In this document: one piece after another, positions 48,617-59,064 of the stretch
Numbering within the stretch: position 1 is the stretch's first letter
Layout: every line of letters begins with the position of its first letter
Assembly (NCBI RefSeq): GCF_023241715.1
Contig: NZ_JALQCW010000008.1
Location: 1-64,000 of the forward strand
Source of the DNA: Pseudomonas morbosilactucae
GTDB lineage: Bacteria; Pseudomonadota; Gammaproteobacteria; Pseudomonadales; Pseudomonadaceae
Reading direction: 5' to 3'
DNA length: 64,000 bases
Position numbers and translations under genes: made by a program
Notes under the pieces: generated by a model
Told to the model about the DNA's origin: nothing
The model's database searches: none
The model's input: only the letters and a program-made list of their open reading frames with translations

Positions 48617-48645
48617 AAAAAAACCGACGCCATGGCGTCGGTTTT
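48617..48645. terminator. Bidirectional terminator between LLM and DUF1161 genes
   Basis: CCGACGCCATGGCGTCGG (48624-48641) is a perfect palindrome, flanked by seven A and four T, between two convergent genes. It serves both strands. Confidence 0.88.
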
Positions 48646-48663
48646 CTTTGCGCGGCAGAAACG

Positions 48664-48888
48664 TCAGCCGCGTTTGTAGACGATCTCCTTGGAGCCGGCT
48701 TCGCAGGTGCCTACCACTTTGCCGTCAGCAGCCGCGCCTTTATCGACCACTTCCAGCGAATAGCCTGACGCACCCTTGGCGTCGATCTTCGCGGCGATTT
48801 CGCTTTTCAGCTCGTCACACGGCTTGCCTGCAGCAAGGGCTGTTCCCGCAAGGCTCAACAGCGCTGCAGCTAATACTAGTTTTTTCAT
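48664..48888 (-). CDS. DUF1161 periplasmic protein (copy 2)
   Basis: A 74-residue secreted protein. The signal peptide ends TALAA, then GKPCDELKSEIAAKIDAKGASG and GTCEAGSKEIVYKRG. Same architecture as the copy at 45810 and about half identical by eye. The start has AGGGA upstream. Function unknown. Confidence 0.87.
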   Translation of the reverse strand: MKKLVLAAALLSLAGTALAAGKPCDELKSEIAAKIDAKGASGYSLEVVDKGAAADGKVVGTCEAGSKEIVYKRG

Positions 48889-49020
48889 CGGTCACATTCC
48901 CTGGTCGGATCAAAAGGGTCAGCATTTACGCCGGCCTGACTGAGGCTCAAGACATGTAGCGCTTTGCCATTTCCTATGGCACTCGGCCAGCGCACAAGTT
49001 CAAGAGCCTAGACCAAGGCT

Positions 49021-49236
49021 TCAACTATTGGCAATTCGGAAGCCCACCTTGAGGGTGACCTGGAAGTGCGCGGCTTTGCCGTCCTTGATATGGCCCCGGG
49101 TGTCGATGACTTCGAACCACTCCAGGTGCTTGATGCTCTTGTGAGCCTCGGCCAGCGCATTGTTGATGGCCTCCTCGATGCTGGTCGGGGAGGAGCCGAC
49201 CAGCTCGACTTTCTTATAAGTGTGGTGATCAGTCAT
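49021..49236 (-). CDS. Dodecin, flavin-storage protein
   Basis: A 71-residue protein matching dodecins: [44 protein letters not shown] and the C-terminal [16 protein letters not shown]. The Trp near residue 40 is the flavin-stacking residue of the family. Forms hollow dodecamers that sequester FMN or riboflavin. The start has AAGGAGAG upstream. Its neighbours osmC, the flavin monooxygenase and the DUF883 gene suggest a stress or flavin context. Confidence 0.93.
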   Translation of the reverse strand: MTDHHTYKKVELVGSSPTSIEEAINNALAEAHKSIKHLEWFEVIDTRGHIKDGKAAHFQVTLKVGFRIANS

Positions 49237-49393
49237 AACGCTCTCCTTTTTTGGCTGTGAAGACAGCCTAGCAGTGATTGTTGCTATTTCCTGTGGCGCC
49301 CGGAACGCAGTGAAGTTCAGATTTTCTGCACTTTCGCCGCACCCCGCAGTCGGAACCTACACACGCCAATCATCACCCTGCAGGAGAGCCGAC

Positions 49394-49720
49394 ATGGCCA
49401 ACACCTCGTTACGCAAAGCCTCACTGGAAAGTATGGAAGCCGAGATCTCCAGCCTGCTCAAATCCCTGGAGAGCCTCAAGGACGACGCGTCTGACGAGTC
49501 GCGTAAAACCCTCAAGGCCTTGAAAGGCAATGCCGAGAACGCGCTGAAGCATTCGCGCAGCCTGCTCAGCGATGCCTATGAAGAAGTCAAAGTGAAAACC
49601 CGTGAAACCGGGATCGCCACCCGCGACTACGCCCAGGAACACCCTTGGACCACCGCCGGCGTTGCGGTCGGGGCGATTGGCCTGCTGGCCGCTTACCTGT
49701 TGTGCAAACGCGGCGACTAA
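49394..49720 (+). CDS. DUF883 family (ElaB/YqjD-like) membrane-tethered protein
   Basis: A 108-residue protein: a long amphipathic helix ([27 protein letters not shown]) followed by [29 protein letters not shown], the C-terminal anchor of the ElaB/YqjD family. E. coli relatives tether ribosomes to the inner membrane in stationary phase (family knowledge). Start at 49394 has CAGGAG upstream. It converges on trpI with overlapping stop codons. Confidence 0.88.
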   Translation: MANTSLRKASLESMEAEISSLLKSLESLKDDASDESRKTLKALKGNAENALKHSRSLLSDAYEEVKVKTRETGIATRDYAQEHPWTTAGVAVGAIGLLAAYLLCKRGD

Positions 49721-50610
49721 GCCGTCTGGCCCAGCTCGTGCCTGAGCCATTGGGCCAATTGCCGGGCGCGCCCGTCTGCGGCGCGCTTGGGTAGCCACAG
49801 CGCCAGTTGCCCCGGGGTGTCACAAAACCCCCACGGGGCAACCAGGCGTCCAGCCCGCAAGTCTTCGGCCACCAATGGCTCGGGTGCAATCGCCACCCCC
49901 AGCCCGGCCACCGCCGCTTCCAACAAATAATACAAATGCTCGAAACCTTGCCCGTAATTCAGGGCCTGGGCATCGAGGCCGTTGTGCTGCGCCCAACTGG
50001 GCCAGGCCTGGCGGCGGGACGTGGTGTGCAGCAAGGGTTCGTTGAGCAATGCCTCGGCCGGGGCCTGGCGCAGCGCCTCGTAACGGGCATAACGCGGGCT
50101 CAACACCGGGCCGATGCGCTCGCGGGCCAGTTCATAGACCTGCATGTCGGCCGGCCAAGGGGGTTCGGCGAACACCAACAGGGCGTCGAGCCCTGGGCGG
50201 CGCGGGTCGAGGTCACCTTCGCCGGCGGACAAATGCAGGCGCAGGTCCGGCAAGTCGGCGTTCAAGCGCCCCAGCCGGGGAATAAACCAGCGCGCCAGCA
50301 AGCTGCCGGAGCAGCCGAGGACGAACGGCGCATCCACGCCGCCCTGGGACAACTCGGCGCACACCCCGCGCACGCGCTCGAACGCCTCACTACTGACGTC
50401 CCGCAGACGCAGCCCTGCATCTGTGAGTTTCAGGCCGCGCCCATCTTTGATGAACAGGCTCACGCCCAAGTGCTCTTCAAGCACCTTCAACTGCCGGCTT
50501 ACGGCACCGTGGGTCACGTGCAGTTCTTCGGCAGCCTGGCTGACGCTGTTCAGGCGGGCGGTGGCTTCGAAGGCGCGGAGGGCATTCAGAGGGGGCAGGT
50601 CGTGGCTCAT
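49717..50610 (-). CDS. trpI: TrpI, LysR-type activator of trpBA
   Basis: A 297-residue LysR regulator. The helix-turn-helix at about 18-50 is [32 protein letters not shown]; the ligand domain contains RWFIPRL and [12 protein letters not shown]. It is divergent from trpB with a 114-base gap, exactly as in P. aeruginosa and P. putida, where TrpI binds indoleglycerol phosphate and activates trpBA (established knowledge). No good ribosome binding site precedes the ATG. Length and sequence closely match TrpI. Confidence 0.93.
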   Translation of the reverse strand: MSHDLPPLNALRAFEATARLNSVSQAAEELHVTHGAVSRQLKVLEEHLGVSLFIKDGRGLKLTDAGLRLRDVSSEAFERVRGVCAELSQGGVDAPFVLGCSGSLLARWFIPRLGRLNADLPDLRLHLSAGEGDLDPRRPGLDALLVFAEPPWPADMQVYELARERIGPVLSPRYARYEALRQAPAEALLNEPLLHTTSRRQAWPSWAQHNGLDAQALNYGQGFEHLYYLLEAAVAGLGVAIAPEPLVAEDLRAGRLVAPWGFCDTPGQLALWLPKRAADGRARQLAQWLRHELGQTA

Positions 50611-51959
<1,349 letters not shown>

Positions 51960-51960
<1 letters not shown>

Positions 51961-52772
51961 TGAGCCGCCTGCAAACCCGCTTCGCGCAGCTTAAAGAACA
52001 GAATCGCGCCGCCCTGGTGACCTTCGTCACCGCCGGCGACCCGAACTACGACACCTCCCTGGCGATCCTCAAGGGCTTGCCGGCCGCGGGTGCCGACGTG
52101 ATCGAGCTGGGCATGCCCTTCACCGACCCAATGGCTGACGGCCCGGCCATCCAGCTGGCTAACATCCGCGCCCTGGGTGCCAAGCAGAACCTGGCGAAAA
52201 CCCTGCAGATGGTTCGCGAATTCCGCGAAGGCAACAGCGACACGCCCCTGGTGCTGATGGGCTACTTCAACCCGATCCACCACTATGGCGTGCCGCGCTT
52301 TATCGCCGACGCCAAGGCTGCCGGTGTGGACGGGCTGATCGTGGTGGACATGCCACCGGAGCACAACAATGAGCTGTGCGACCCGGCCCAGGCCGCCGGC
52401 ATCGACTTTATCCGCCTGACCACGCCGACCACCGACGACGCCCGTCTGCCCAAGGTGCTCGACGGCAGCTCCGGCTTTGTCTACTACGTCTCGGTCGCCG
52501 GGGTAACCGGTGCCGGCGCCGCCACCCTGGAACATGTGGAAGAAGCCGTGGCCCGCCTGCGTCGCCACACCGACCTGCCGATCAGCATCGGTTTCGGCAT
52601 CCGCACCCCGGAGCAGGCCGCTGCCATCGCCCGCTTGGCGGACGGTGTGGTCGTGGGCTCGGCGCTGATCGACCACATCGCCAATGCCAGCACTCACGAG
52701 CAGGCCGTGGACGGCGTGTTGAGCCTGTGCGCGGCGCTGTCCGAGGGCGTGCGTCAAGCCCGGGTCAGCTGA
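51960..52772 (+). CDS. trpA: Tryptophan synthase alpha chain
   Basis: Cleaves indole-3-glycerol phosphate to indole and glyceraldehyde-3-phosphate. A 270-residue TIM barrel with catalytic Glu in [15 protein letters not shown] and catalytic Asp in [12 protein letters not shown], and phosphate-binding loops at GVTGAGA and GFGIRTPEQ. The start overlaps trpB by one base. A terminator follows. Confidence 0.97.
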
Positions 52773-52833
52773 AGGTAAAGTTCCTGATACAGAGGAATTA
52801 GCACCCGATGCCACAGACTAACTAGCAAGACCG

Positions 52834-52866
52834 AGGGGTTCAGGACCAGGTTCTGAACCCCTTTTT
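52834..52866 (+). terminator. Terminator of trpBA
   Basis: AGGGGTTCAG pairs with CTGAACCCCT across a nine-base loop, followed by five T. It lies 62 bases after the trpA stop. Confidence 0.88.
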
Positions 52867-52893
52867 GCTGTTCGCGCTGTGAGGAAAGACCTG

Positions 52894-53349
52894 ATGAAAA
52901 TGCCCAAACGTCTGATTGCCGGTCTCGGTGTGCTGATGCTCAGCGCCAGCCCGCTGATGAACGCCATGGCCGATCAACGCGGCGACAATGATCGCGGTGG
53001 CGATCGTGGCGGCCCGCAGCAGGAACAACGGGACAACCGGGGTAACGATCATCGCGGCCCACAGAATGATCGCCGTGGCGGCCCGCCCAAGGACTTCGGC
53101 CCGGTGCGCCAGACCATCCGCGACAACCATGGCTACTTCGTCCGCGGCGCGCCGCCACCGCCCGGCATCCACTTGGTGCGTGGCCAGCCGCTGCCCCGGG
53201 GCTACTACGGCGAACGCCTGGACAACCGCGCCCTGAACCATCTGCCACGCTACCAGGGCTACGAATGGCGGCGCATGGGCGGCGATATCGTGCTGATCGC
53301 CATTGGCAGCGGCATCGTCTATGAGATTCTCGACGGCGTGCTTAACTGA
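52894..53349 (+). CDS. CigR/RcnB-like secreted protein
   Basis: A 151-residue exported protein: signal peptide at about 1-26 ending NAMAD, then a disordered Arg/Asp/Gly/Gln-rich stretch (DQRGDNDRGGDRGGPQQEQR), then a compact C-terminal part with YLPR-like YFVRGAPPPPGIHLVRGQPLPRGYYGERLDN and GYEWRRMGGDIVLIAIGSGIVYEILDGV. This layout fits the RcnB/CigR family; CigR is a Salmonella virulence regulator, RcnB a nickel/cobalt homeostasis protein (family knowledge). The start at 52894 has GAGGA upstream. The C-terminal hydrophobic segment could be a membrane helix. Own promoter after the trp terminator. Confidence 0.78.
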   Translation: MKMPKRLIAGLGVLMLSASPLMNAMADQRGDNDRGGDRGGPQQEQRDNRGNDHRGPQNDRRGGPPKDFGPVRQTIRDNHGYFVRGAPPPPGIHLVRGQPLPRGYYGERLDNRALNHLPRYQGYEWRRMGGDIVLIAIGSGIVYEILDGVLN

Positions 53350-53401
53350 TCACTTTTCGTACAGCTCACCCACCGGCTCCCACAATCCGCCCTGTGCCCT
53401 T

Positions 53402-53424
53402 GTAGGAGCCGGCTCGCCGGCGAT
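53402..53424. repeat. Single REP, GCCGGCTCGCCGGC class
   Basis: GTAGGAGCCGGCTCGCCGGC, one copy, between the convergent CigR-like and DOPA-dioxygenase-like genes. Confidence 0.8.
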
Positions 53425-53433
53425 CCCCCGCCC

Positions 53434-53760
53434 TCAAAAACCCGATAGATCCAACGGCCGCATCGCCCCCATCCACAGGGCATGCTCGGTGTGGTCCAGC
53501 AGGTCATTGCCCGTATTCGGGTGCAAGAACACCACCAGCCCCTTGCGATTGAGCGCCAGCCACGGCAACACCACGGCCAGGTACTGCGGCTCGAACGCCA
53601 ACTGGCAGCTCCAGTCCGGGTGCGGGCCCACCGGCCGCTCATGCACCCGGCCCATCTTCAACGGAAACAACTGCGCAGCCTGTTCACACAAGGACCGGGC
53701 CTGCTCGATGGTGCTGGCGTCGAAGTAGACGTGGGCGTGGTAGCCCTTGATACGTTGCAT
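53434..53760 (-). CDS. DOPA 4,5-dioxygenase family protein
   Basis: A 108-residue protein with KGYHAHVYFD at the N-terminus and HPNTGNDLLDHTEHALWMG at the C-terminus, the His-rich metal-binding pattern of the DOPA-dioxygenase/aromatic-ring-opening family. The start is taken at 53760 (MQRIKGYHAHVYF); an open frame continues upstream without resemblance. The physiological substrate in bacteria is not established. It lies downstream of the LysR gene of the choline-sulfate group, with a 59-base gap, in the same direction. Confidence 0.87.
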   Translation of the reverse strand: MQRIKGYHAHVYFDASTIEQARSLCEQAAQLFPLKMGRVHERPVGPHPDWSCQLAFEPQYLAVVLPWLALNRKGLVVFLHPNTGNDLLDHTEHALWMGAMRPLDLSGF

Positions 53761-53819
53761 AAGAACCCTCGGAAGAAAGCCGAACCCGGCTATGGTGCCA
53801 CGACTCGCCGGGGATGCGC

Positions 53820-54770
53820 TCAGACCGCAATCGACGGCAGCCCGACGCCATTCAGCGACTGGGCACTGCCAGCCTGCTCGGTCATCAGCCAATCGACGAA
53901 CTGCTGGATCAGCACACTGCGGCGTTTGCGCTGGGGCAACACCACGTAATAGCCGTAGGTGGAGATCACCGTCTCGGCCAGCGGTCGGCACAGCAGGCCC
54001 TGTTCCAACAAGTTATCCACCAGGTGCCGCCAGCCAATGGCCACGCCCTGGCCGCCGATCGCCGCCTGGATCAACAGCGTGTAGTTATCAAAGCGCAACT
54101 GCCCGGGCGCGGGCGGCGTGCTGATGCCCAGTTCGCGAAAGACCCCGCTCCAGTCAAACCAGTGGCTGCTGTTCTCGCCCCGCAGGTGCAGCAACGGCCA
54201 TTCCAGCAACGCCTGGGCGGGCAGGGGCGCGGCCCGGTCCTTGAGCAGCGCGGGGCTGCACACTGGGAACACTTCCTCGCTGAACAGCCAATGGCTCTGG
54301 CCCTGCTTGAAGCGGCCGTCACCGAACAGCACCGCCACGTCGATATCGCTGCGCAGCATGCTGTGGCTGCGCTCGCTGGTAACCAGGCTGACATCCACCT
54401 GCGGGTTGGCTTCATGAAAGCGATGCAGGCGTGGCATCAGCCAGTAGGCGGCGAAGGCGAAGTCGGTGGCCACGTGCAGCACCTCGTGCTGGTGCTGGGC
54501 ACTGATGGCGCTGAGGCCCGCGTCGATGCTCTGCAGGCCGGCCTGCACCTGCTCGAACAGAACCGTCCCGGCCTCGGTGAGCTCGATACCGCGGTAGATC
54601 CGATCGAACAAGCGGGTGCCCAGTTGCTCCTCCAGCCGCTTGATCTGCTGGCTGATGGCCGGTTGGGTGGTGCCCAACTCCACGGCAGCGGCGGTGAAAC
54701 TGCGTTGCCGCGCCGCCGCTTCAAAGGCACGTAACAGGTCCAGGGACAGGTTACCAAGGGCGTCATACAT
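53820..54770 (-). CDS. LysR-type regulator of choline-O-sulfate utilisation
   Basis: A 316-residue LysR protein. The N-terminal helix-turn-helix is RQRSFTAAAVELGTTQPAISQQIKRLEEQLGTRLF, followed by an effector domain with HVATDFAFAAYWLMPRLHRF and GGQGVAIGWRHLVDNLL. It is divergent from betC with a 114-base gap, the arrangement of the choline-sulfate regulator family in Pseudomonas (PA0032-like). Likely senses choline-O-sulfate or choline; this is inferred from context. Confidence 0.87.
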   Translation of the reverse strand: MYDALGNLSLDLLRAFEAAARQRSFTAAAVELGTTQPAISQQIKRLEEQLGTRLFDRIYRGIELTEAGTVLFEQVQAGLQSIDAGLSAISAQHQHEVLHVATDFAFAAYWLMPRLHRFHEANPQVDVSLVTSERSHSMLRSDIDVAVLFGDGRFKQGQSHWLFSEEVFPVCSPALLKDRAAPLPAQALLEWPLLHLRGENSSHWFDWSGVFRELGISTPPAPGQLRFDNYTLLIQAAIGGQGVAIGWRHLVDNLLEQGLLCRPLAETVISTYGYYVVLPQRKRRSVLIQQFVDWLMTEQAGSAQSLNGVGLPSIAV

Positions 54771-54884
54771 AAGCAGGGCTTATCCTAGTCATTGCCGCGT
54801 ATGGGCTTTACCGCGAATGGCAGGGGTTTCATCCTCAATCGCAGCACTTTCGCATAACCATCGACTATGGAATGCCGCGAATAC

Positions 54885-56399
54885 ATGAAGCGCAAGAACA
54901 TTCTTTTCATCATGGCCGATCAAATGGCCGCGCCCTTGTTGCCGTTCTACGGTGCCTCCCCGATCAAGCTGCCCCACCTCAGCCGCCTGGCGGCCGAAGG
55001 CGTGGTGTTCGACGCCGCCTATTGCAACAGCCCACTGTGCGCCCCGTCGCGCTTCACCCTGGTCAGCGGCCAGTTGCCGAGTAAGATCGGCGCCTATGAC
55101 AACGCTGCGGACTTTCCCGCCGATGTGCCGACTTACGCCCACTACCTGCGCCGCCTGGGTTATCGCACCGCGCTCTCGGGAAAGATGCATTTCTGCGGCC
55201 CGGACCAGTTGCACGGCTATGAGGAACGCCTGACCAGCGACATCTACCCCGCCGACTACGGCTGGGCGGTGAACTGGGACGAGCCCGACGTGCGCCCCAG
55301 TTGGTACCACAACATGTCCTCGGTGCTGCAGGCCGGCCCTTGCGTGCGCACCAACCAGTTGGATTTCGACGAAGAGGTGGTGTTCAAGGCCCGGCAATAC
55401 CTGTTCGATCACATCCGCGAAGACGGCGACCAGCCGTTCTGCCTCACCGTGTCCATGACCCACCCCCACGACCCGTACACCATTCCCAAGGCCTACTGGG
55501 ACCTGTACCAGGACGCCGACATCCCCTTGCCGCAGACCCCGCCGCAAGACAGCCAAGACCCCCATTCCCAGCGTCTGCTCAAGGTCTACGACCTGTGGGA
55601 CAAGCCACTGCCTGTGGATAAGATTCGCGATGCGCGCCGGGCCTACTTCGGGGCGTGCAGCTACATCGACGACAACGTCGGCAAACTCCTGCAAACCCTT
55701 GAAGAAACAGGCCTGGCCGAGAACACCATCATTGTCTTCTCCGGCGACCACGGCGACATGCTCGGCGAGCGCGGCCTCTGGTACAAAATGCACTGGTTTG
55801 AAATGGCCGCCCGGGTGCCGCTGCTGATCAGCGCGCCGGGGCAGTTCGCCGCCGGCCGGGTCAGCGCCGCGGTGTCCACGGCCGACCTGCTGCCCACCCT
55901 GGTGCAACTGGCCGGCGGCGAGCTGCAGCCGGGCCTGCCCTTGGATGGCCGCTCCCTGGTCCCGCACTTGCAGGGGCAGGGCGGCCACGACGAGGTGTTC
56001 GGCGAGTACATGGCCGAAGGCACCATCAGCCCACTGATGATGATTCGTCGCGGCGCCTACAAATTCATCTACAGCGAAGATGACCCTTGCCTACTCTTCG
56101 ATGTGCACAACGACCCGCGTGAGCAGGAAGAACTCAGCCAGTCGCCGGCCCATCGATCACTGTTCGCGGCCTTCCTCGCCGAAGCCCGGGCCAAGTGGGA
56201 CATCCCGGTCATCCGCCAACAGGTGCTTGCCAGTCAGCGCCGCCGGCGTTTCGTCGCCCAGGCGCTGACCCTGGGTACGCTGAAGAGCTGGGATCACCAG
56301 CCCCTGGTCGACGCCAGTCAGCAATACATGCGCAACCACATCGACCTCGATGACCTGGAGCGCAAGGCTCGTTATCCACAACCCTGCCAACACCAATAA
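54885..56399 (+). CDS. betC: Choline-sulfatase
   Basis: Hydrolyses choline-O-sulfate to choline and sulfate, feeding glycine betaine synthesis and sulfur supply. A 504-residue type I sulfatase with the formylglycine signature CAPSR (Cys52 in NSPLCAPSRFTLVSG), metal ligands in IMADQMAAP and SGDHGDMLGERGLW, and the C-terminal NHIDLDDLERKARYP tail of choline-sulfatases. No signal peptide, so it is cytosolic. Start at 54885 (MKRKNILFIM); an ATG at 54867 adds six residues. Maturation requires a formylglycine-generating or anaerobic sulfatase-maturing enzyme that is not in this window. Confidence 0.95.
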   Translation: MKRKNILFIMADQMAAPLLPFYGASPIKLPHLSRLAAEGVVFDAAYCNSPLCAPSRFTLVSGQLPSKIGAYDNAADFPADVPTYAHYLRRLGYRTALSGKMHFCGPDQLHGYEERLTSDIYPADYGWAVNWDEPDVRPSWYHNMSSVLQAGPCVRTNQLDFDEEVVFKARQYLFDHIREDGDQPFCLTVSMTHPHDPYTIPKAYWDLYQDADIPLPQTPPQDSQDPHSQRLLKVYDLWDKPLPVDKIRDARRAYFGACSYIDDNVGKLLQTLEETGLAENTIIVFSGDHGDMLGERGLWYKMHWFEMAARVPLLISAPGQFAAGRVSAAVSTADLLPTLVQLAGGELQPGLPLDGRSLVPHLQGQGGHDEVFGEYMAEGTISPLMMIRRGAYKFIYSEDDPCLLFDVHNDPREQEELSQSPAHRSLFAAFLAEARAKWDIPVIRQQVLASQRRRRFVAQALTLGTLKSWDHQPLVDASQQYMRNHIDLDDLERKARYPQPCQHQ

Positions 56400-56414
56400 T
56401 GTAAGGGGAAGCGC

Positions 56415-57332
56415 ATGCAAAGGTTATCCACAGCACTGACGCTCGGGCTCCTGGCCCTGGGCAGCGCATCGGCCTGGGCCGACTCGTGCGAGACGGTGAA
56501 AATGGCCGATCCGGGCTGGAGCGACATCGCCGCAACCAACGCCATCACCGGGTTCCTGCTGGACGGCCTGGGCTACAAGGCCAAGGTCGACACCCTGGCG
56601 GTGCCGATCACCTTTGGCGGCCTCAAGGACGGCCAGGTGGATGTGTTCCTGGGTAACTGGATGCCGGCGCAGCAGGGCTTCTACGACAAGTTCGTGGCCA
56701 ATGGCGATGTCACTCAACTGGCCAAGAACCTCGACGGCACCGAGTTCACCCTGGCCGTGCCGGACTACGTCTGGGACGCGGGGGTGCACGACTTTGCCGA
56801 CCTGAACAAATTCGCCGACAAATTCGAGAAGAAGATCTACGGCATCGGCTCCGGCGCCCCGGCCAATATCTCGCTGCAGGAGATCATCAAGAAGAACGAC
56901 TTCGAACTCGGCCAGTGGAAGCTGGTGGAATCCAGCGAGCAGGCGATGCTGGCCGAAGTGTCGCGGGCGGTGAAAAAGCAGAAGTTCGTGACCTTCCTCG
57001 GCTGGACCCCACACCCGATGAACGTGCAGTTGAACATGCATTACCTCAAGGGCGGCGAGAAGTACTTCGGCGACACCGGCAGTGTCTACACCCTGACCCG
57101 CAAAGGTTATGCACAGGCCTGCCCGAATGTTGGCAAGCTGCTGACCAACCTGAGCTTCACCCAGGAGATGGAGAACAGCATCATGTCCGAGGTGGTGAAC
57201 AAGAAAGTCAGCAATGCGGTAGCGGCCAAGGCCTGGATCAAGGCCAACCCGGCGGTGCTGGACAAGTGGCTGGACGGGGTCAAGACCCTGGACGGCAAAG
57301 ACGCGTTGGCGGCGGTAAAGGCCAAGCTGTAG
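56415..57332 (+). CDS. choX: Choline ABC transporter substrate-binding protein
   Basis: A 305-residue periplasmic binding protein of the OpuAC/ProX family. The signal peptide ends ASAWA, then DSCETVKMADPGWSDIAATNAI, GNWMPAQQGFYDKF and FLGWTPHPMNVQLNMHYLKGG; the tryptophans build the aromatic box for a quaternary amine. The start has AAGGGGAA upstream and is 15 bases after betC. No cognate permease or ATPase is present, so it probably works with a transporter encoded elsewhere, as orphan binding proteins do in P. aeruginosa (inference). It may bind choline or choline-O-sulfate. Confidence 0.9.
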   Translation: MQRLSTALTLGLLALGSASAWADSCETVKMADPGWSDIAATNAITGFLLDGLGYKAKVDTLAVPITFGGLKDGQVDVFLGNWMPAQQGFYDKFVANGDVTQLAKNLDGTEFTLAVPDYVWDAGVHDFADLNKFADKFEKKIYGIGSGAPANISLQEIIKKNDFELGQWKLVESSEQAMLAEVSRAVKKQKFVTFLGWTPHPMNVQLNMHYLKGGEKYFGDTGSVYTLTRKGYAQACPNVGKLLTNLSFTQEMENSIMSEVVNKKVSNAVAAKAWIKANPAVLDKWLDGVKTLDGKDALAAVKAKL

Positions 57333-57462
57333 ATCGAGGCGCACCGTTCGCCCTGTGACCGTCGCCGACCGGCGGCCGCCCCAGGCGAACGGCCTTTGGA
57401 ACTTGCACCCCAATCGCTGACACGCCACCCTGACGCTCCATTTCCCCACACCGCGAGGACCC

Positions 57463-59034
57463 ATGGCCTGGCCCAACCGCCACTCCCTCTTGCCGTTCCT
57501 GAGCTGGCTGCCGCAACAAACCCGCGCCAGCGTCGGCCGCGACCTGCTGGTGGGTCTGAGCGGTGCCATCCTCGCTTTACCGCAATCCATTGCCTACGCC
57601 CTGATCGCCGGCCTGCCCCCGGAGTACGGCCTGTACGCAGCCATTGTCCCGGTGTTGATTGCCTGCCTCTGGGGCTCGTCCTGGCACCTGATCTGCGGGC
57701 CCACTGCGGCCATTTCCATCGTCCTCTACGCCAGCGTCAGCCCCCTGGCGGTGCCGGCGTCCCAGGACTACATCACGCTGATCCTGTTGCTGACCTTTCT
57801 TGCCGGGGTTTTCCAATGGCTGCTGGGCATGCTGCGTTTCGGCGCCCTGGTGAACTTCGTCTCCCATTCCGTGGTGCTGGGTTTCACCCTGGGCGCTGCG
57901 GTGGTGATCGCCCTCGGCCAGTTACCCAACCTGCTGGGGCTGGACCTGCCCAGCCAGGCCACCGCCCTCAATAGCCTCAACAGCCTGCTGGAGCACCTGC
58001 ATGACCTGGATAAACCCTCGCTGCTGCTGGGTCTGGGGACCCTGGTTGTCGGGGTCGGACTCAAGTTGCTGGTGCCGCGCTGGCCGACATTGCTGATCAC
58101 CCTGGTGCTCAGCAGCCTGGTGGTCTGGCTGTGGCCGGCCCTGTTCGGCCACGTGAAGCTGGTCAGCGCCTTCGTCGGCCACCTGCCGCCCTTGAGCCCG
58201 CTGCCATTGCTGGACCTGGAGATGATCCTGCGCCTGCTGCCCAGTGCGGTGGCGGTGGGCATGCTCGGCCTGGTCACCAGCCTGTCGATCGCCCGCTCGC
58301 TGTCGGCACGCTCCGAACAACTGCTGGACGCCAACCAGGAGGTCCGCGCCCAGGGCCTGTCGAACATCATCGGCGGATTCTTCTCCGGCTACCTGTCTTC
58401 CGGCTCGTTCACCCGCTCCGGGCTGAGCTACGACGCCGGCGCCCGCTCGCCCCTGGCCGGGGTGTTTTCCGCACTGTGGGTGGCTTCGTTCGCGGTGGCC
58501 GGGGCCGGGCTGATTGCCCATATCCCGATCCCGGGCATGGCCGCGAGCATTCTTCTGATCTGCTGGGGGCTGGTGGACCACCGGGGCATTCGAGCCCTGT
58601 TCCGGGTCAGCCGCGCTGAGTTCGTGGTAATGAGCCTGACCTGCGTCGCCACCTTGCTCCTGGAGCTGCAAACGGCGATCTATGCCGGGGTGCTGGCGTC
58701 ACTGTTCTTCTACCTCAAGCGCACTTCCCAGCCGCGGGTGCAGCAGTGGCGCGAGGGTGATGAGGACATTCTGCGGGTGGGGGGCTCGATCTTCTTTGGC
58801 GCCAGCCATTACCTGCAAGTGCGCATGCAGCGCTGCCAGGCCCCGAAGCTGGTGATCGATGCCCAGCACATCAACTTCATCGACTATTCCGGGGTGGAAA
58901 TGCTCCACCAGGAAGCCCGCCGGCTGTTACGCCAACGCCGTAGCCTGACCTTGCGCCGCGCCCGGCAACCGGTGATGGAGGAATTGATCAAGCTGGAAGG
59001 CCCGGAGAAATGCCCGATCCGTTTTGAAGATTGA
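57463..59034 (+). CDS. SulP-family anion transporter of the choline-sulfate cluster
   Basis: A 523-residue membrane protein with 10-12 hydrophobic segments and a C-terminal STAS domain (about 410-515, ending LVIDAQHINFIDYSGVEMLHQEARRL). N-terminal motifs LVGLSGAILALPQSIAYALIAGLPPEYGLYAAIVP and GPTAAISIVLYA are typical SulP, more sulfate-permease-like than the copy at 35392. It lies 130 bases after choX, in the order betC-choX-sulP seen in P. aeruginosa (PA0031-0029). It may export or import sulfate, or carry choline-O-sulfate. Confidence 0.9.
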   Translation: MAWPNRHSLLPFLSWLPQQTRASVGRDLLVGLSGAILALPQSIAYALIAGLPPEYGLYAAIVPVLIACLWGSSWHLICGPTAAISIVLYASVSPLAVPASQDYITLILLLTFLAGVFQWLLGMLRFGALVNFVSHSVVLGFTLGAAVVIALGQLPNLLGLDLPSQATALNSLNSLLEHLHDLDKPSLLLGLGTLVVGVGLKLLVPRWPTLLITLVLSSLVVWLWPALFGHVKLVSAFVGHLPPLSPLPLLDLEMILRLLPSAVAVGMLGLVTSLSIARSLSARSEQLLDANQEVRAQGLSNIIGGFFSGYLSSGSFTRSGLSYDAGARSPLAGVFSALWVASFAVAGAGLIAHIPIPGMAASILLICWGLVDHRGIRALFRVSRAEFVVMSLTCVATLLLELQTAIYAGVLASLFFYLKRTSQPRVQQWREGDEDILRVGGSIFFGASHYLQVRMQRCQAPKLVIDAQHINFIDYSGVEMLHQEARRLLRQRRSLTLRRARQPVMEELIKLEGPEKCPIRFED

Positions 59035-59064
59035 GGTTTTTATCGGAACGGGGATCAAGCCCGT

